A DNA stretch of 64,000 nt, from positions 62,001-126,000 of the forward strand of contig JAEUWH010000082.1 in NCBI GenBank assembly GCA_016785955.1, written 5' to 3'. A program made the position numbers and the translations under genes. How positions within the stretch are numbered: position 1 is the first letter of the stretch; every line of letters starts with the position of its first letter. Shown piece by piece: positions 54,978 through 62,951 of this stretch. Source of the stretch: Pseudobdellovibrionaceae bacterium (GTDB lineage: Bacteria > Bdellovibrionota > Bdellovibrionia > Bdellovibrionales > Bdellovibrionaceae). Under the pieces are notes generated by a model, which did not search any database, had not been told where the DNA came from, and was given only the letters and a program-made list of their open reading frames with translations.

Positions 54978-55006
54978 ATTAAATAGATAACAAAAGCGTT
55001 TGTCAA
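54978..55006 (-). promoter_or_regulatory. Promoter of deoC-deoA-punA, likely leaderless
   Basis: On the minus strand TTGACA (55006-55001, consensus), 17-bp spacer, TTTAAT (54983-54978), then TTAGAT and the deoC ATG at 54971. Expected transcription start is at or one base from the A of the ATG. Confidence 0.65.
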
Positions 55007-55034
55007 AAATGATCGTAGCGGTTAGGGTAAATAT

Positions 55035-55412
55035 GTGACGAGATGGGTTTCAATTTTTATAATATGTTTTGCTGTTTTTGTAACGACGCCAACATATGGA
55101 CAATCACAATCCACATTTAAACGCACGACAGCCACAATTCTGTTTGCCAGTATTGGCGGTGGTGTTCTGGGTCTCAGCACGCTCAGTTTTTATGGCAAGC
55201 CCCAAGAGCATACGGATAATATCACTACGGGTGTTTTGATTGGCTTCATTGCGGGGGTCAGCTATGTGGCCTACGATAAGTATACTGATAAATACCCGCA
55301 GCGGCAGGCCGACAATCTTAAGTTTGAAGAGTGGAAAAACATATCTGAAAAATCGCAATTAAAATCTAAAATGGCAACATGGCCAATACTTTCTTTTGCC
55401 CACACTTGGTAG
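55035..55412 (+). CDS. Small exported or membrane protein of unknown function
   Basis: 125 residues from a GTG at 55035 with AGGG upstream. Signal peptide MTRWVSIFIICFAVFVTTPTYG; then two hydrophobic helices (ILFASIGGGVLGLSTLSFYG and TGVLIGFIAGVSYVAYDKY) separated by a short polar loop, so it may stay in the membrane. No family recognised. A copy of the dispersed TGTCATTACC repeat follows five bases after the stop codon. Confidence 0.62.
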   Translation: MTRWVSIFIICFAVFVTTPTYGQSQSTFKRTTATILFASIGGGVLGLSTLSFYGKPQEHTDNITTGVLIGFIAGVSYVAYDKYTDKYPQRQADNLKFEEWKNISEKSQLKSKMATWPILSFAHTW

Positions 55413-55416
55413 CGGG

Positions 55417-55436
55417 TGTCATTACCAACCTATCTA
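55417..55436 (+). repeat. Dispersed TGTCATTACCAACCTATCTA repeat
   Basis: Identical over 20 nt with 62171-62190; 16 of 20 with 16283-16302. Directly followed by a short dyad AGTCGA/TCGACT. Confidence 0.75.
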
Positions 55437-55459
55437 AGTCGATTTAGTTGCTAGGTCGA

Positions 55460-56539
55460 CTAAGAGGCTGGCCGTTTAATGGCGGCCGTTGACGACGATG
55501 TCATATCGGGTTCTTTTCCCAAGAAAGATTTTGCGTCTCCTGGAGCCACTTTTCCTTTTTTAACCAAGTCGTCGATGTATTTCTCGAATGAAACCATGCC
55601 TTGACTAAGGCCCGTTTGAATTGCCGAGGGAAGCTGATGAATTTTTCCTTCACGTATCAAATTGGCAACGGCTTTGGTGCTTTTTAGAATTTCGTAGGCG
55701 GCGACTCGCCCTTGTCCATCGGCGCGTGGGAACAATGTCTGCGCAACGACACCACGCAAGCTTTCTGAAAGCATGGTTCTGATTTGCGCTTGTTGGCTCG
55801 ACGGAAAAACGTCGATGATACGATCGATTGTTTTTGCCGCATTGTTTGTGTGAAGTGTCCCAAAAACGATGTGACCGGTTTCGGCGGCGGTCAACGCCAA
55901 AGAAATTGTTTCCAAATCGCGCAACTCGCCGACAAGCAAGATGTCTGGATCTTCGCGCAGAGCCGCTTTCAAGGCATTAGAGAAGGACTTAGTGTGCGAG
56001 CCAACCTCACGTTGGTTGATGACTGATTTGATGTTTTGATGAACGAACTCGATCGGGTCTTCGACCGTGATGATATGTGATTCGGTGTTCATGTTGATTT
56101 CATGAATCATGGCTGCTAGAGTTGTGGACTTACCAGAACCCGTGGGGCCGGTAACCAAAATTAAACCGCGGTCACAATCAATAAGATCCAAGATGCCTTG
56201 AGGTAAATTTAATTCCTGTGCGGATTTAATTTTTTCAGGGATGATCCGGAAAACTCCGGCTAAGCCTTTTCTCTGCATGAAGATGTTGCAACGAAAGCGT
56301 GCCAAACCAGAAACTGTATAAGCACAGTCAAGTTCCCATTTCTCAATAAATGATTTTTTTTGTTTTTCAGTGAGAATTTCAAAAAGCAAACCTTGAACTT
56401 CTTGGCTGGTGAGTTCTTTATAATTCAGAGGCATCATCTTGCCGTGCATGCGCAGATAAGGAGGCGCTCCGCTGGTGAGATGCAAGTCAGATGCGTTCTG
56501 TTCCACCATTATTTTGAATAAATCGTCAATTGCAGCCAA
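55460..56539 (-). CDS. pilT: Type IV pilus retraction ATPase PilT
   Basis: 359 residues from a TTG start at 56539 with AAGGAG 7 bp upstream; the initial part is LAAIDDLFK. Walker A VTGPTGSGKST (~135), Asp box TVEDPIEF, Walker B-like RDLETISLALTAAETGH with the His box, and the PilT-type VANLIREGKIHQL (AIRNLIRE) near residue 290. It drives pilus depolymerisation for twitching; in Bdellovibrio pili are needed to enter prey. No other pil gene is nearby. Confidence 0.94.
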   Translation of the reverse strand: MAAIDDLFKIMVEQNASDLHLTSGAPPYLRMHGKMMPLNYKELTSQEVQGLLFEILTEKQKKSFIEKWELDCAYTVSGLARFRCNIFMQRKGLAGVFRIIPEKIKSAQELNLPQGILDLIDCDRGLILVTGPTGSGKSTTLAAMIHEINMNTESHIITVEDPIEFVHQNIKSVINQREVGSHTKSFSNALKAALREDPDILLVGELRDLETISLALTAAETGHIVFGTLHTNNAAKTIDRIIDVFPSSQQAQIRTMLSESLRGVVAQTLFPRADGQGRVAAYEILKSTKAVANLIREGKIHQLPSAIQTGLSQGMVSFEKYIDDLVKKGKVAPGDAKSFLGKEPDMTSSSTAAIKRPAS

Positions 56540-56680
56540 AACCAGCTCCTTAGCTATTTTCTATGGAGTTCATCGGCATTTAACGAAAAAAAATAAGCGA
56601 AAAATAGCTGGACCAATTCTTTGACTCTGCTGGACTAATGAACTAAAAATCGTACGTTCGTTTAAGCGAAGGGATGGGCT

Positions 56681-58213
56681 ATGGCCGCAGAAATTTTGAT
56701 CAACGTAAGACCGCATGAAACTCGCGTGGCCTATGTGGATAAGGGCATTCTTACGGATCTTAAAATTGAAAGGAAAACATCCCCGACCATGGTTGGTTCG
56801 ATATTTCGTGGAGTTGTTTTACGGGTGTTGCCGGGAATGCAGGCCGCCTTTGTTGATATCGGTTTGGAAAAAGCCGCATTTCTGTATGTAGGGGATATTC
56901 GTGAAGATTTGGACTCGGACAGCTATCCCATCCCAGATTTAGACCGCGAAGAGCCTTTGGAGGAGACCTCGTTTGATGAAGAGGGCATACCTCAGAAAAA
57001 TGAGAATAAAACACCGATCCAGGATTTAATCAAAGAGGGCCAAGCGCTTTTGGTGCAAGTGGCAAAAGATCCTCTGGGGACAAAGGGGGCGCGACTCACG
57101 ACGCATATTTCTTTGCCGGGACGATTTGTGGTGTATTTGCCAACAATTCGTCATTTGGGAATTTCGCGACGAATTGAGCATGAAGAAGAGCGCGATCGCC
57201 TTAAGAATTTAGTTCAAAAAATAAATCCTCTGGGTGGTGTGATTGTGCGCACGGCGGGGGAAGGGGCTTCGGAAGAAAACCTGAAATCAGATGTTGATTA
57301 CCTGGATCGGCTTTCCAAAGAAGTTTTAAAAAACTACGAAAAACGAAAAACGCCCGGTCTTGTACACCAAGAACTCGAGGTAGAGCTTCGAGCCTTGCGT
57401 GATTTGATGAACGAGGAAGTGGCGACTGTATGGGTGGACGATAACGAAATTCACAAAAAAGTAAGCAAGTTTGTTTCGCAGTTAATGCCTAAATATAAGC
57501 AAAATATTATTTTGTACGAAGAGCCCAAGCCGTTGTTTGATTTATACGACGTGGAACTTGAAGTGTCGCGCTCGTTAGATCGGAAAATTTGGTTAAAATC
57601 AGGTGGTTACATAGTTATTGACGAAGCCGAGGCGCTGGTCGTCATTGATATCAACACGGGACGATTTGTCGGCAAAAAAGATCTCGAGGACACGATTTTA
57701 AAAACCAATTTAGAGGCGGTTAAAGAAATCGCCCATCAGCTGAGAATACGTAACTGTGGTGGAATTATCATTATTGATTTCATCGATATGGAAAAAGAAA
57801 GTCACCGTGAAAAAGTTTTAGAGGCTCTGAAAGAGGAAGTCTTAAAAGATCGCGGTAAAGTGAATGTGATGTCGATGTCATCGCTGGGTCTGGTTGAAAT
57901 GACCCGCAAGCGCACTCGACCTAGTTTGATTAAAACCCTATGCGAACCATGCAGTTATTGCGATGGTCATGGCTACATCAAGCGCAAATCGACAGTAGCC
58001 AACGAGATTTTTCGCGAGCTAGAGCGCGAGATCGGTATGATTGAAAATCCCAAGGCTACTTTTGCGATCCATTGCCGTAGCGAGATTGTGGACTGGATTT
58101 ATGAATTCGAAGGTAAGACTTTAGAGCATTTAGAGAAAAAGCTTAAGAAATCGGTCACCTTTAAAATCGAGCCCGGGTACCATATAGAGCAGTACGAGCT
58201 TTTCATTAAGTAA
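56681..58213 (+). CDS. rng: Ribonuclease G/E
   Basis: 510 residues; N-terminal S1-type RNA-binding region (~35-125, interrupted by an acidic insertion ~85-105), then the RNase H/DNase I-like catalytic core with IDINTGRFVG, DFIDME (Mg-binding Asp pair) and CEPCSYCDGHGY as the zinc link (~425). Length fits RNase G rather than RNase E, which has a long C-terminal tail. It matures 16S rRNA 5' ends and degrades mRNA. AAGGGATGGGCT precedes the ATG. Divergent from pilT. Confidence 0.92.
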   Translation: MAAEILINVRPHETRVAYVDKGILTDLKIERKTSPTMVGSIFRGVVLRVLPGMQAAFVDIGLEKAAFLYVGDIREDLDSDSYPIPDLDREEPLEETSFDEEGIPQKNENKTPIQDLIKEGQALLVQVAKDPLGTKGARLTTHISLPGRFVVYLPTIRHLGISRRIEHEEERDRLKNLVQKINPLGGVIVRTAGEGASEENLKSDVDYLDRLSKEVLKNYEKRKTPGLVHQELEVELRALRDLMNEEVATVWVDDNEIHKKVSKFVSQLMPKYKQNIILYEEPKPLFDLYDVELEVSRSLDRKIWLKSGGYIVIDEAEALVVIDINTGRFVGKKDLEDTILKTNLEAVKEIAHQLRIRNCGGIIIIDFIDMEKESHREKVLEALKEEVLKDRGKVNVMSMSSLGLVEMTRKRTRPSLIKTLCEPCSYCDGHGYIKRKSTVANEIFRELEREIGMIENPKATFAIHCRSEIVDWIYEFEGKTLEHLEKKLKKSVTFKIEPGYHIEQYELFIK

Positions 58214-58235
58214 ATCGACCTAGATCGGTTGGGTT
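58212..58235. repeat. Dyad at the end of rng, related to the dispersed repeat
   Basis: The reverse complement reads CCAACCGATCTAGGTCGATTTA, 20 of 22 positions equal to the sequence at 55424-55445 after the TGTCATTA core. Contains CGACC/GGTTG pairing; no T tract. Confidence 0.35.
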
Positions 58236-58379
58236 TAGTTTTGTAAAAAATGTAAAAGAAATCAGTTACTTTTCGGATTGATTTTGGGTATTCTGCCGAT
58301 CGGCTCGAACTTTTTCATAGACCGTCGATTTCATGCGAAGAATCTTTAATAAAGTTCATTAAAATTTTTGATTAAAATA

Positions 58380-58413
58380 TTGACAGACCAGGAGCGAAGT
58401 GGCAATTACTTCG
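58380..58413 (+). promoter_or_regulatory. Possible promoter and hairpin in the rplU leader
   Basis: TTGACA at 58380-58385 has only a weak -10 (CAATTA at 58403). A small stem CGAAGT (58395-58400)/ACTTCG (58408-58413) lies in the leader; GGAGG at 58434-58438 is the rplU SD. Confidence 0.4.
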
Positions 58414-58444
58414 AGTTTAATCCTGAATCCTGTGGAGGATAATA

Positions 58445-59038
58445 ATGTACGCAGTAATTAAAACTGGTGGAAAACAATACACTGTAAAACCGGGCGATGT
58501 TGTTCAAGTTGAGAAATTAGAACAAAATTTGGGTTCTGAATTTGAAATTAATGAAGTTCTTATATTTGGTGGTGATACGACTGTCGTTGGTCAGCCTCTA
58601 GTTAAAGGTGCTAAAGTGACTGTTGTTGTAACTAAACAAGGTCGTGACAGAAAAGTGATCGTATTCAAAAAGAAACGTCGTCATTCTTTCCGTAAGTTCA
58701 AAAATCACAAACAACCGTTCACAGAGTTATTTGTTAAATCCATCACGTCTCCCGAGGGTAAAACAACAGCCTCTGAATCTCAGCCAGTTGTTACAGACAT
58801 GGCGGCGGCACGAGCTCAACGTATCCAAGATAAAGTTCAAACACGCAGAGAACGCGTTGAATCCCGTTTAAACAGCAACAAATCAGTTTCTGCTGAGGAA
58901 ACTAAGACAGTAACTTCTAAAAAGAAGGCGTCTAAAAAAGTTGCTAAAAAAGCTGTAGCTAAAAAGGTATCCCCTAAAAAAGCGGCGGCAAAGAAAGCAG
59001 CTAAAAAGAAAACATCAAAAAAAGCAGCTAAGAAATAA
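58445..59038 (+). CDS. rplU: 50S ribosomal protein L21 with histone-like Lys/Ala tail
   Basis: 197 residues against ~103 in most bacteria. Residues 1-102 are L21 proper: MYAVIKTGGKQYTV, then KRRHSFRKFKNHKQPFTELF. Beyond ~104 a Ser/Thr/Glu/Arg-rich linker (104-157) leads to residues 158-197, half of which are Lys in KKA-type repeats resembling the C-terminus of bacterial histone-H1-like proteins. GGAGG precedes the ATG. The tail would extend from the solvent side of the 50S subunit or could bind RNA; its role is unknown. Followed by rpmA. Confidence 0.92.
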   Translation: MYAVIKTGGKQYTVKPGDVVQVEKLEQNLGSEFEINEVLIFGGDTTVVGQPLVKGAKVTVVVTKQGRDRKVIVFKKKRRHSFRKFKNHKQPFTELFVKSITSPEGKTTASESQPVVTDMAAARAQRIQDKVQTRRERVESRLNSNKSVSAEETKTVTSKKKASKKVAKKAVAKKVSPKKAAAKKAAKKKTSKKAAKK

Positions 59039-59073
59039 AACGGATTTTATTAAGATTTAAGTAAGGAGTTAGT

Positions 59074-59334
59074 ATGGCATCGAAGAAGGCGGGCGGTAGT
59101 ACCAAGAATGGACGCGATTCACAAAGTAAGCGTCTTGGCGTAAAAAGATTTGGTGGAGAGTCTGTATTACCTGGAACAATCATTGTGAGACAACGTGGAA
59201 CTAAATTCCACCAAGGCAACAACGTGCGTTTTGGTAGAGACTGGACAATCTATTCAATTATCGAAGGTGTAGTTAAGTTTGAACGTGAATCAAAAACTAA
59301 ACTTAAAGTTTCTGTGTATCCAAAAGCTGGATAA
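59074..59334 (+). CDS. rpmA: 50S ribosomal protein L27
   Basis: 86 residues. [20 protein letters not shown] is the conserved flexible N-terminus near the peptidyl-transferase centre, followed by [20 protein letters not shown]. The Ala after the initiator Met is direct, so no N-terminal cleavage extension like that of Firmicutes L27 is present. SD AAGGAG. Ends before a strong terminator. Confidence 0.97.
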   Translation: MASKKAGGSTKNGRDSQSKRLGVKRFGGESVLPGTIIVRQRGTKFHQGNNVRFGRDWTIYSIIEGVVKFERESKTKLKVSVYPKAG

Positions 59335-59378
59335 ATAGAAAGAATAGAAAGAGCCGCTACTTAACGTAGATTTTTTAC

Positions 59379-59405
59379 AAAGGGAGTTTTTGACTCCCTT
59401 TTTTT
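59379..59405 (+). terminator. Rho-independent terminator after rpmA
   Basis: AAAGGGAGT (59379-59387), 5-nt loop, ACTCCCTTT (59393-59401), then a T run to 59405. It ends the rplU-rpmA transcript and separates it from obgE. Confidence 0.9.
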
Positions 59406-59419
59406 ATTAATAGCGAATA

Positions 59420-59517
59420 AGTATTAATAAGCATTTCTGCTTTGTTGTTCCCTTGTGGGCGTACTCAACGTACGTGTTTTCCTTAGGGTCCGCCTCGCAT
59501 AAATACTTATTAATACT
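59420..59517. repeat. 17-bp inverted repeat with 64-nt loop upstream of obgE
   Basis: AGTATTAATAAGCATTT (59420-59436) and AAATACTTATTAATACT (59501-59517) pair at 16 of 17 positions. Between them lies a GC-richer segment with CGTAC-TCAA-CGTACG. Confidence 0.75.
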
Positions 59518-59545
59518 AGTTAAGACATAGTTTAGAAAAGCAGTT

Positions 59546-60565
59546 ATGAGATTTATCGATGAAATTAAAATAGTGATTGGCTCTGGCCATGGTGGTCCTG
59601 GGTGCGTTAGTTTTCGCCGTGAAGCGATGACTCCGCGTGGAGGTCCTGATGGTGGTGATGGGGGAAAGGGTGGCGACTTGGTTTTGCGGGCCACACCTCA
59701 TTTGAATTCCCTTGTCGACTATCGAGCTAACAAAAGGTACATCGCTAAGAATGGTCTGCCTGGTGAGGGTGCCAAATCGTCGGGTGCTAATGGCGATGAC
59801 ATGGTTTTGCTTCTTCCTAAGGGGACAATCATCAGAAATATGGAAGGTCAGGTCTTGGCAGATCTGGCTGATGTGGATGAGTGTACGCTTCTAAAAGGTG
59901 GGCGTGGTGGAAAAGGCAATCACTTTTTCAAGACCTCCGTCAATCAAGCTCCTGAGCATGCACAGCCTGGCGAAGAAGGGAACGAGATGGAAGTCGTTCT
60001 TGAATTGAAATTAATTGCTGATGTGGGAATCATTGGATTTCCTAATGCTGGCAAATCGACGTTGATATCTCGAATTTCGGCTGCGAAACCAAAAATTGCA
60101 GATTATCCTTTTACAACTTTAGTTCCTAACTTGGGTGTTGTTAAAGTTGCTGATTTTAAATCTTTTGTAGTGGCAGATATTCCCGGTCTGGTAAAAGGCG
60201 CTCATTTGGGTGTGGGGCTTGGCATTCAATTTTTGAAACATATCGAGCGTACGAAATTTTTTATTCATTTAGTGGATGCTTCTGGATTGTCTCAGCGAGA
60301 TCCTTTGCAAGATTATGAAGACATAAATCATGAATTGAAAATGTACGATGAGGCCAACCAGGACAAAGATGGGTTTTTTCCGCTTACAGATCGAAAGCAA
60401 TTCGTGGTGTTGAACAAGATCGATACGTTGTCGGAAGCACAATTAACGAAACTAAAAACAGACTTTCAAAAACGATTTAATGTTAAACCCATCGCCATTT
60501 CAGCCTATACCGGAAAAAATATAGCTGAACTGATGACGTTCTTGACGCAAAATCTTTTTGAATAG
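59546..60565 (+). CDS. obgE: GTPase ObgE/CgtA
   Basis: 339 residues. Obg fold with glycine-rich loops (MRFIDEIKIVIGSGHGGPGC, PRGGPDGGDGGKGGD), then a G domain with G1 GFPNAGKST (~163), G2 YPFTT, G3 DIPGLVKGA and G4 NKID. It acts in late 50S assembly and ppGpp-linked growth control. No strong SD precedes the ATG; the C-terminal Obg-specific extension is short. The inverted repeat upstream may control it. Confidence 0.95.
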   Translation: MRFIDEIKIVIGSGHGGPGCVSFRREAMTPRGGPDGGDGGKGGDLVLRATPHLNSLVDYRANKRYIAKNGLPGEGAKSSGANGDDMVLLLPKGTIIRNMEGQVLADLADVDECTLLKGGRGGKGNHFFKTSVNQAPEHAQPGEEGNEMEVVLELKLIADVGIIGFPNAGKSTLISRISAAKPKIADYPFTTLVPNLGVVKVADFKSFVVADIPGLVKGAHLGVGLGIQFLKHIERTKFFIHLVDASGLSQRDPLQDYEDINHELKMYDEANQDKDGFFPLTDRKQFVVLNKIDTLSEAQLTKLKTDFQKRFNVKPIAISAYTGKNIAELMTFLTQNLFE

Positions 60566-60578
60566 AGAGAGAAAAATT

Positions 60579-61577
60579 ATGAAAATTGGTTTATTTGGTG
60601 GCACGTTTAATCCTCCGCATTTAGGTCATTTAAATGGTATCGAAACTGTTCGTCGCAAAATGGGCTTGGACAAAATTTTTATAATTCCCAATTTCCAAAA
60701 TCCATTGAAAAAAGAGTTAGACGGCCCAACGCCAGAACATCGATTGAATATGCTGAGAGCGGCTATTGTTGGCTATGAGAAATATTATGAAATCGACACT
60801 CAAGAATTAGAACGCAAAGGCTTAAGCTATACGAAAGATACAATTGCTGAATATCGCAAGCAGTATCAGTCGAAAGAAATATTTCTTATTCTGGGCGGCG
60901 ATAATTTAGAAAATTTTGATAAATGGAAAGATTATAAAAAGATTCTCGAGGAAGCAAATGTGGTGGTGACGACTCGACCTGGTTATGACATTCCGACGGA
61001 AAAAAGTGAGCTGCCTAAATACCTAGAAGACTTAACGGCGGATATCGAATTTAATTTTATCGAGTTAACTACGGGAAGAAGTATTCAATTCGTAACTCTT
61101 GATGATATCGAGATCTCTTCGACAGAGCTGCGCAAAAAACTGAGAACGGGTCGTCCAGTGACGAAATTTCTTCCGCTCAGTGTAGAAAACTATATTAAAG
61201 AAAATAATCTTTATCGAGATTTTGGGCAAAAAGTTAAGGATTATAAAAAGTTTGCTCTCTATTGCATGAATATTTTAGAAGATAAAAAAGGGATAATGAC
61301 CCTCGGTTACGACTTAACGGAAATGTCGGCGCCAGCGGAATACACCGTGATCGCTTCGGGAACATCCACTCGTCACGCAGTCTCATTGGCTGAATCCCTA
61401 ACCAGTGCGGTGAAGGATGAATTTAATTTGCTTCCCCAGAGCATCGAGGGAACGGACGAGGGGCGCTGGGTGGTTATTGATTACGGCAGTTTAATTATCC
61501 ATATTTTTTATGATTATGTCCGTCAGGAATACAATCTGGAACGACTGTGGAAAGAAGCCACTCCTATAACGAAATAG
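60579..61577 (+). CDS. nadD: NadD-RsfS fusion: nicotinate-nucleotide adenylyltransferase plus ribosomal silencing factor
   Basis: 332 residues from the ATG at 60579 (MKIGLFGGTFNPPHLGH); the frame is open to 60558 but this start leaves the obgE stop outside. Residues 1-~205 are NadD: GGTFNPPHLGHL nucleotide-binding motif and ISSTELRKKLRTG (~180-192). Residues ~220-332 (DYKKFALYCMNILEDKKGIM, then RHAVSLAESLTSAVKDE and EGRWVVIDYGSLIIHIF) are the RsfS/Iojap domain, which binds L14 and blocks subunit joining. In most bacteria nadD and rsfS are adjacent separate genes; here they share one frame. Confidence 0.9.
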   Translation: MKIGLFGGTFNPPHLGHLNGIETVRRKMGLDKIFIIPNFQNPLKKELDGPTPEHRLNMLRAAIVGYEKYYEIDTQELERKGLSYTKDTIAEYRKQYQSKEIFLILGGDNLENFDKWKDYKKILEEANVVVTTRPGYDIPTEKSELPKYLEDLTADIEFNFIELTTGRSIQFVTLDDIEISSTELRKKLRTGRPVTKFLPLSVENYIKENNLYRDFGQKVKDYKKFALYCMNILEDKKGIMTLGYDLTEMSAPAEYTVIASGTSTRHAVSLAESLTSAVKDEFNLLPQSIEGTDEGRWVVIDYGSLIIHIFYDYVRQEYNLERLWKEATPITK

Positions 61578-61603
61578 TATTTATTTTGCGGGAATGAGTC
61601 CTG

Positions 61604-62074
61604 ATGAAAGTAGTTTTATTAAATTTTCAGACCAGCAAAGAATCTTGGTTTCAAACCGCTAACGAAACTTATTCAGAAAAAATATCGCATTTCACCTCGT
61701 TCGAGATTAAAACCTTAAGAACTCAAGCTAATGAACGAGACCAAAAAGACATACGGATCAAGAAAGAAGGGCAAGCGGTCCTGGATTTATTGAAACCAGA
61801 AGACTTTTTGGTGTTGCTGGATGAAAAAGGCCAGGCCCTGACGTCGATGAAGTTTTCTGAACATTTGAATCGAATTTTAAACTCTGGAAAAAAACAGGTT
61901 TATTTTTTGATTGGTGGACCTTATGGCGTAAGCGACGAAATTAAAATGCGAGCATCGCTCAAAATTAATCTCTCGCCGTTTACTCTGAATCATTTGGTTG
62001 CCCAAGTGGTGCTGTTGGAGCAAATTTATCGTGGTTTTACGATCTTAAAGAATCTTCCTTATCATAACCCGTAG
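61604..62074 (+). CDS. rlmH: 23S rRNA pseudouridine-1915 N3-methyltransferase RlmH
   Basis: 156 residues, SPOUT-class methyltransferase with trefoil knot. Recognised by LLDEKGQALTSMKFSEHL, FLIGGPYGVSDEIKMRA and the C-terminal LSPFTLNHLVAQVVLLEQIYRG. It methylates pseudouridine 1915 in helix 69 of 70S ribosomes. Ends with YHNP, slightly shorter than the E. coli ending. Follows the nadD-rsfS gene after 26 bp, as in many bacteria. Confidence 0.95.
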   Translation: MKVVLLNFQTSKESWFQTANETYSEKISHFTSFEIKTLRTQANERDQKDIRIKKEGQAVLDLLKPEDFLVLLDEKGQALTSMKFSEHLNRILNSGKKQVYFLIGGPYGVSDEIKMRASLKINLSPFTLNHLVAQVVLLEQIYRGFTILKNLPYHNP

Positions 62075-62160
62075 AAACCCATAGAAAAAGCACGGAAAAT
62101 CCTTATCGTAACGATATAGAAAACCGATAGAAATTTTCTTAGTTCGGGAGAGGCCTTTTC

Positions 62161-62255
62161 CTGGGTAAGATGTCATTACCAACCTATCTAGGTAAGGGTC
62201 TTCTCTGGGTGAGAACTGGAGACGCTCCTGGGTAAGGACACTCTTGGTAAGATCC
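62161..62255 (+). repeat. Short CTGGGTAAG-like repeats in the rlmH-comF gap
   Basis: Variants of (T/C)CTGGGTAAG occur five times (near 62161, 62189, 62206, 62228 and 62246), spaced about 18-28 bp. The second overlaps the end of the dispersed repeat at 62171-62190. Confidence 0.4.
62171..62190 (+). repeat. Dispersed TGTCATTACCAACCTATCTA repeat
   Basis: Exact 20-nt copy of 55417-55436; both stand in intergenic DNA after gene 3' ends. Confidence 0.75.
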
Positions 62256-62287
62256 GACATGGCTTCAAATTAGCTAGGGTTGACGGG

Positions 62288-62920
62288 ATGATGTCGCATT
62301 TGATCTCTATTGGATTTAATAATTGTTTACAATGTGGTTCGTTTGCTTTTCGGCAGTCGATGCTGTGCCGGGTGTGTGAGAACAATCTATTCAACAGCGC
62401 TTATAAACCGGATTTGTTTGAATCTGAGGTTAACCAAATTCCATGCATGACACTGTTTCGCTGGCAGCAAGACCGTAACAGAATTTTAAATCGGTTGTCT
62501 TTGGGGTTGAAAGGAACGGGGCAAAAGGCGGCTTGGTGCTATTATGCAAGCTGTGTTGTGCAGAATTGGCTCGCCCGAGAGACGCCTCCGCAAAACTCGG
62601 TTATTGTTCCATGCCCAGCGGTGAGTGATCGTCACGATCATGCCTATCTATTTGCGGAGGCTTTATCGCAGCTAACGGGTATACCGTTAATTATGGCCCT
62701 AGAGAAGACGGTGGAAGGACCACAGAAGAATCTGACTCGGCGTGAACGTGTTTTCCGCTCAGGATACCAGTTTCGGTTACGTAACAATGTCTGTGAAAAA
62801 TTTTCTCGGGTTTACTTTGTCGATGACATAATAACGACGGGAGCCACAGTTTCGGCGGCTAACACACATTTGCGGGCGCTTGGCCGTGTAAAAGCGATAT
62901 CCCTTATAATTAGAAGATGA
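62288..62920 (+). CDS. ComF-family phosphoribosyltransferase-like protein
   Basis: 210 residues. An N-terminal zinc ribbon (Cys13, Cys16, Cys27, Cys30) is followed by a PRTase-like domain ending in VYFVDDIITTGATVSAANTH, the PRPP-loop motif. ComF/GntX proteins act in DNA uptake or recombination in naturally competent bacteria; the enzymatic activity of the domain is generally unproven. The start ATG-ATG at 62288 has a CGGG upstream. The following LolA-like gene begins ~30 bp later. Confidence 0.88.
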   Translation: MMSHLISIGFNNCLQCGSFAFRQSMLCRVCENNLFNSAYKPDLFESEVNQIPCMTLFRWQQDRNRILNRLSLGLKGTGQKAAWCYYASCVVQNWLARETPPQNSVIVPCPAVSDRHDHAYLFAEALSQLTGIPLIMALEKTVEGPQKNLTRRERVFRSGYQFRLRNNVCEKFSRVYFVDDIITTGATVSAANTHLRALGRVKAISLIIRR

Positions 62921-62951
62921 AAAGCCTAAGTGTTTGATATATAAAGGAATG

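Noticed and set aside
59407-59694. Minus-strand frame over the obgE start and inverted repeat
   Set aside because: Overlaps the well-supported obgE gene antisense; Pro-rich translation is the mirror of Gly-rich Obg loops.
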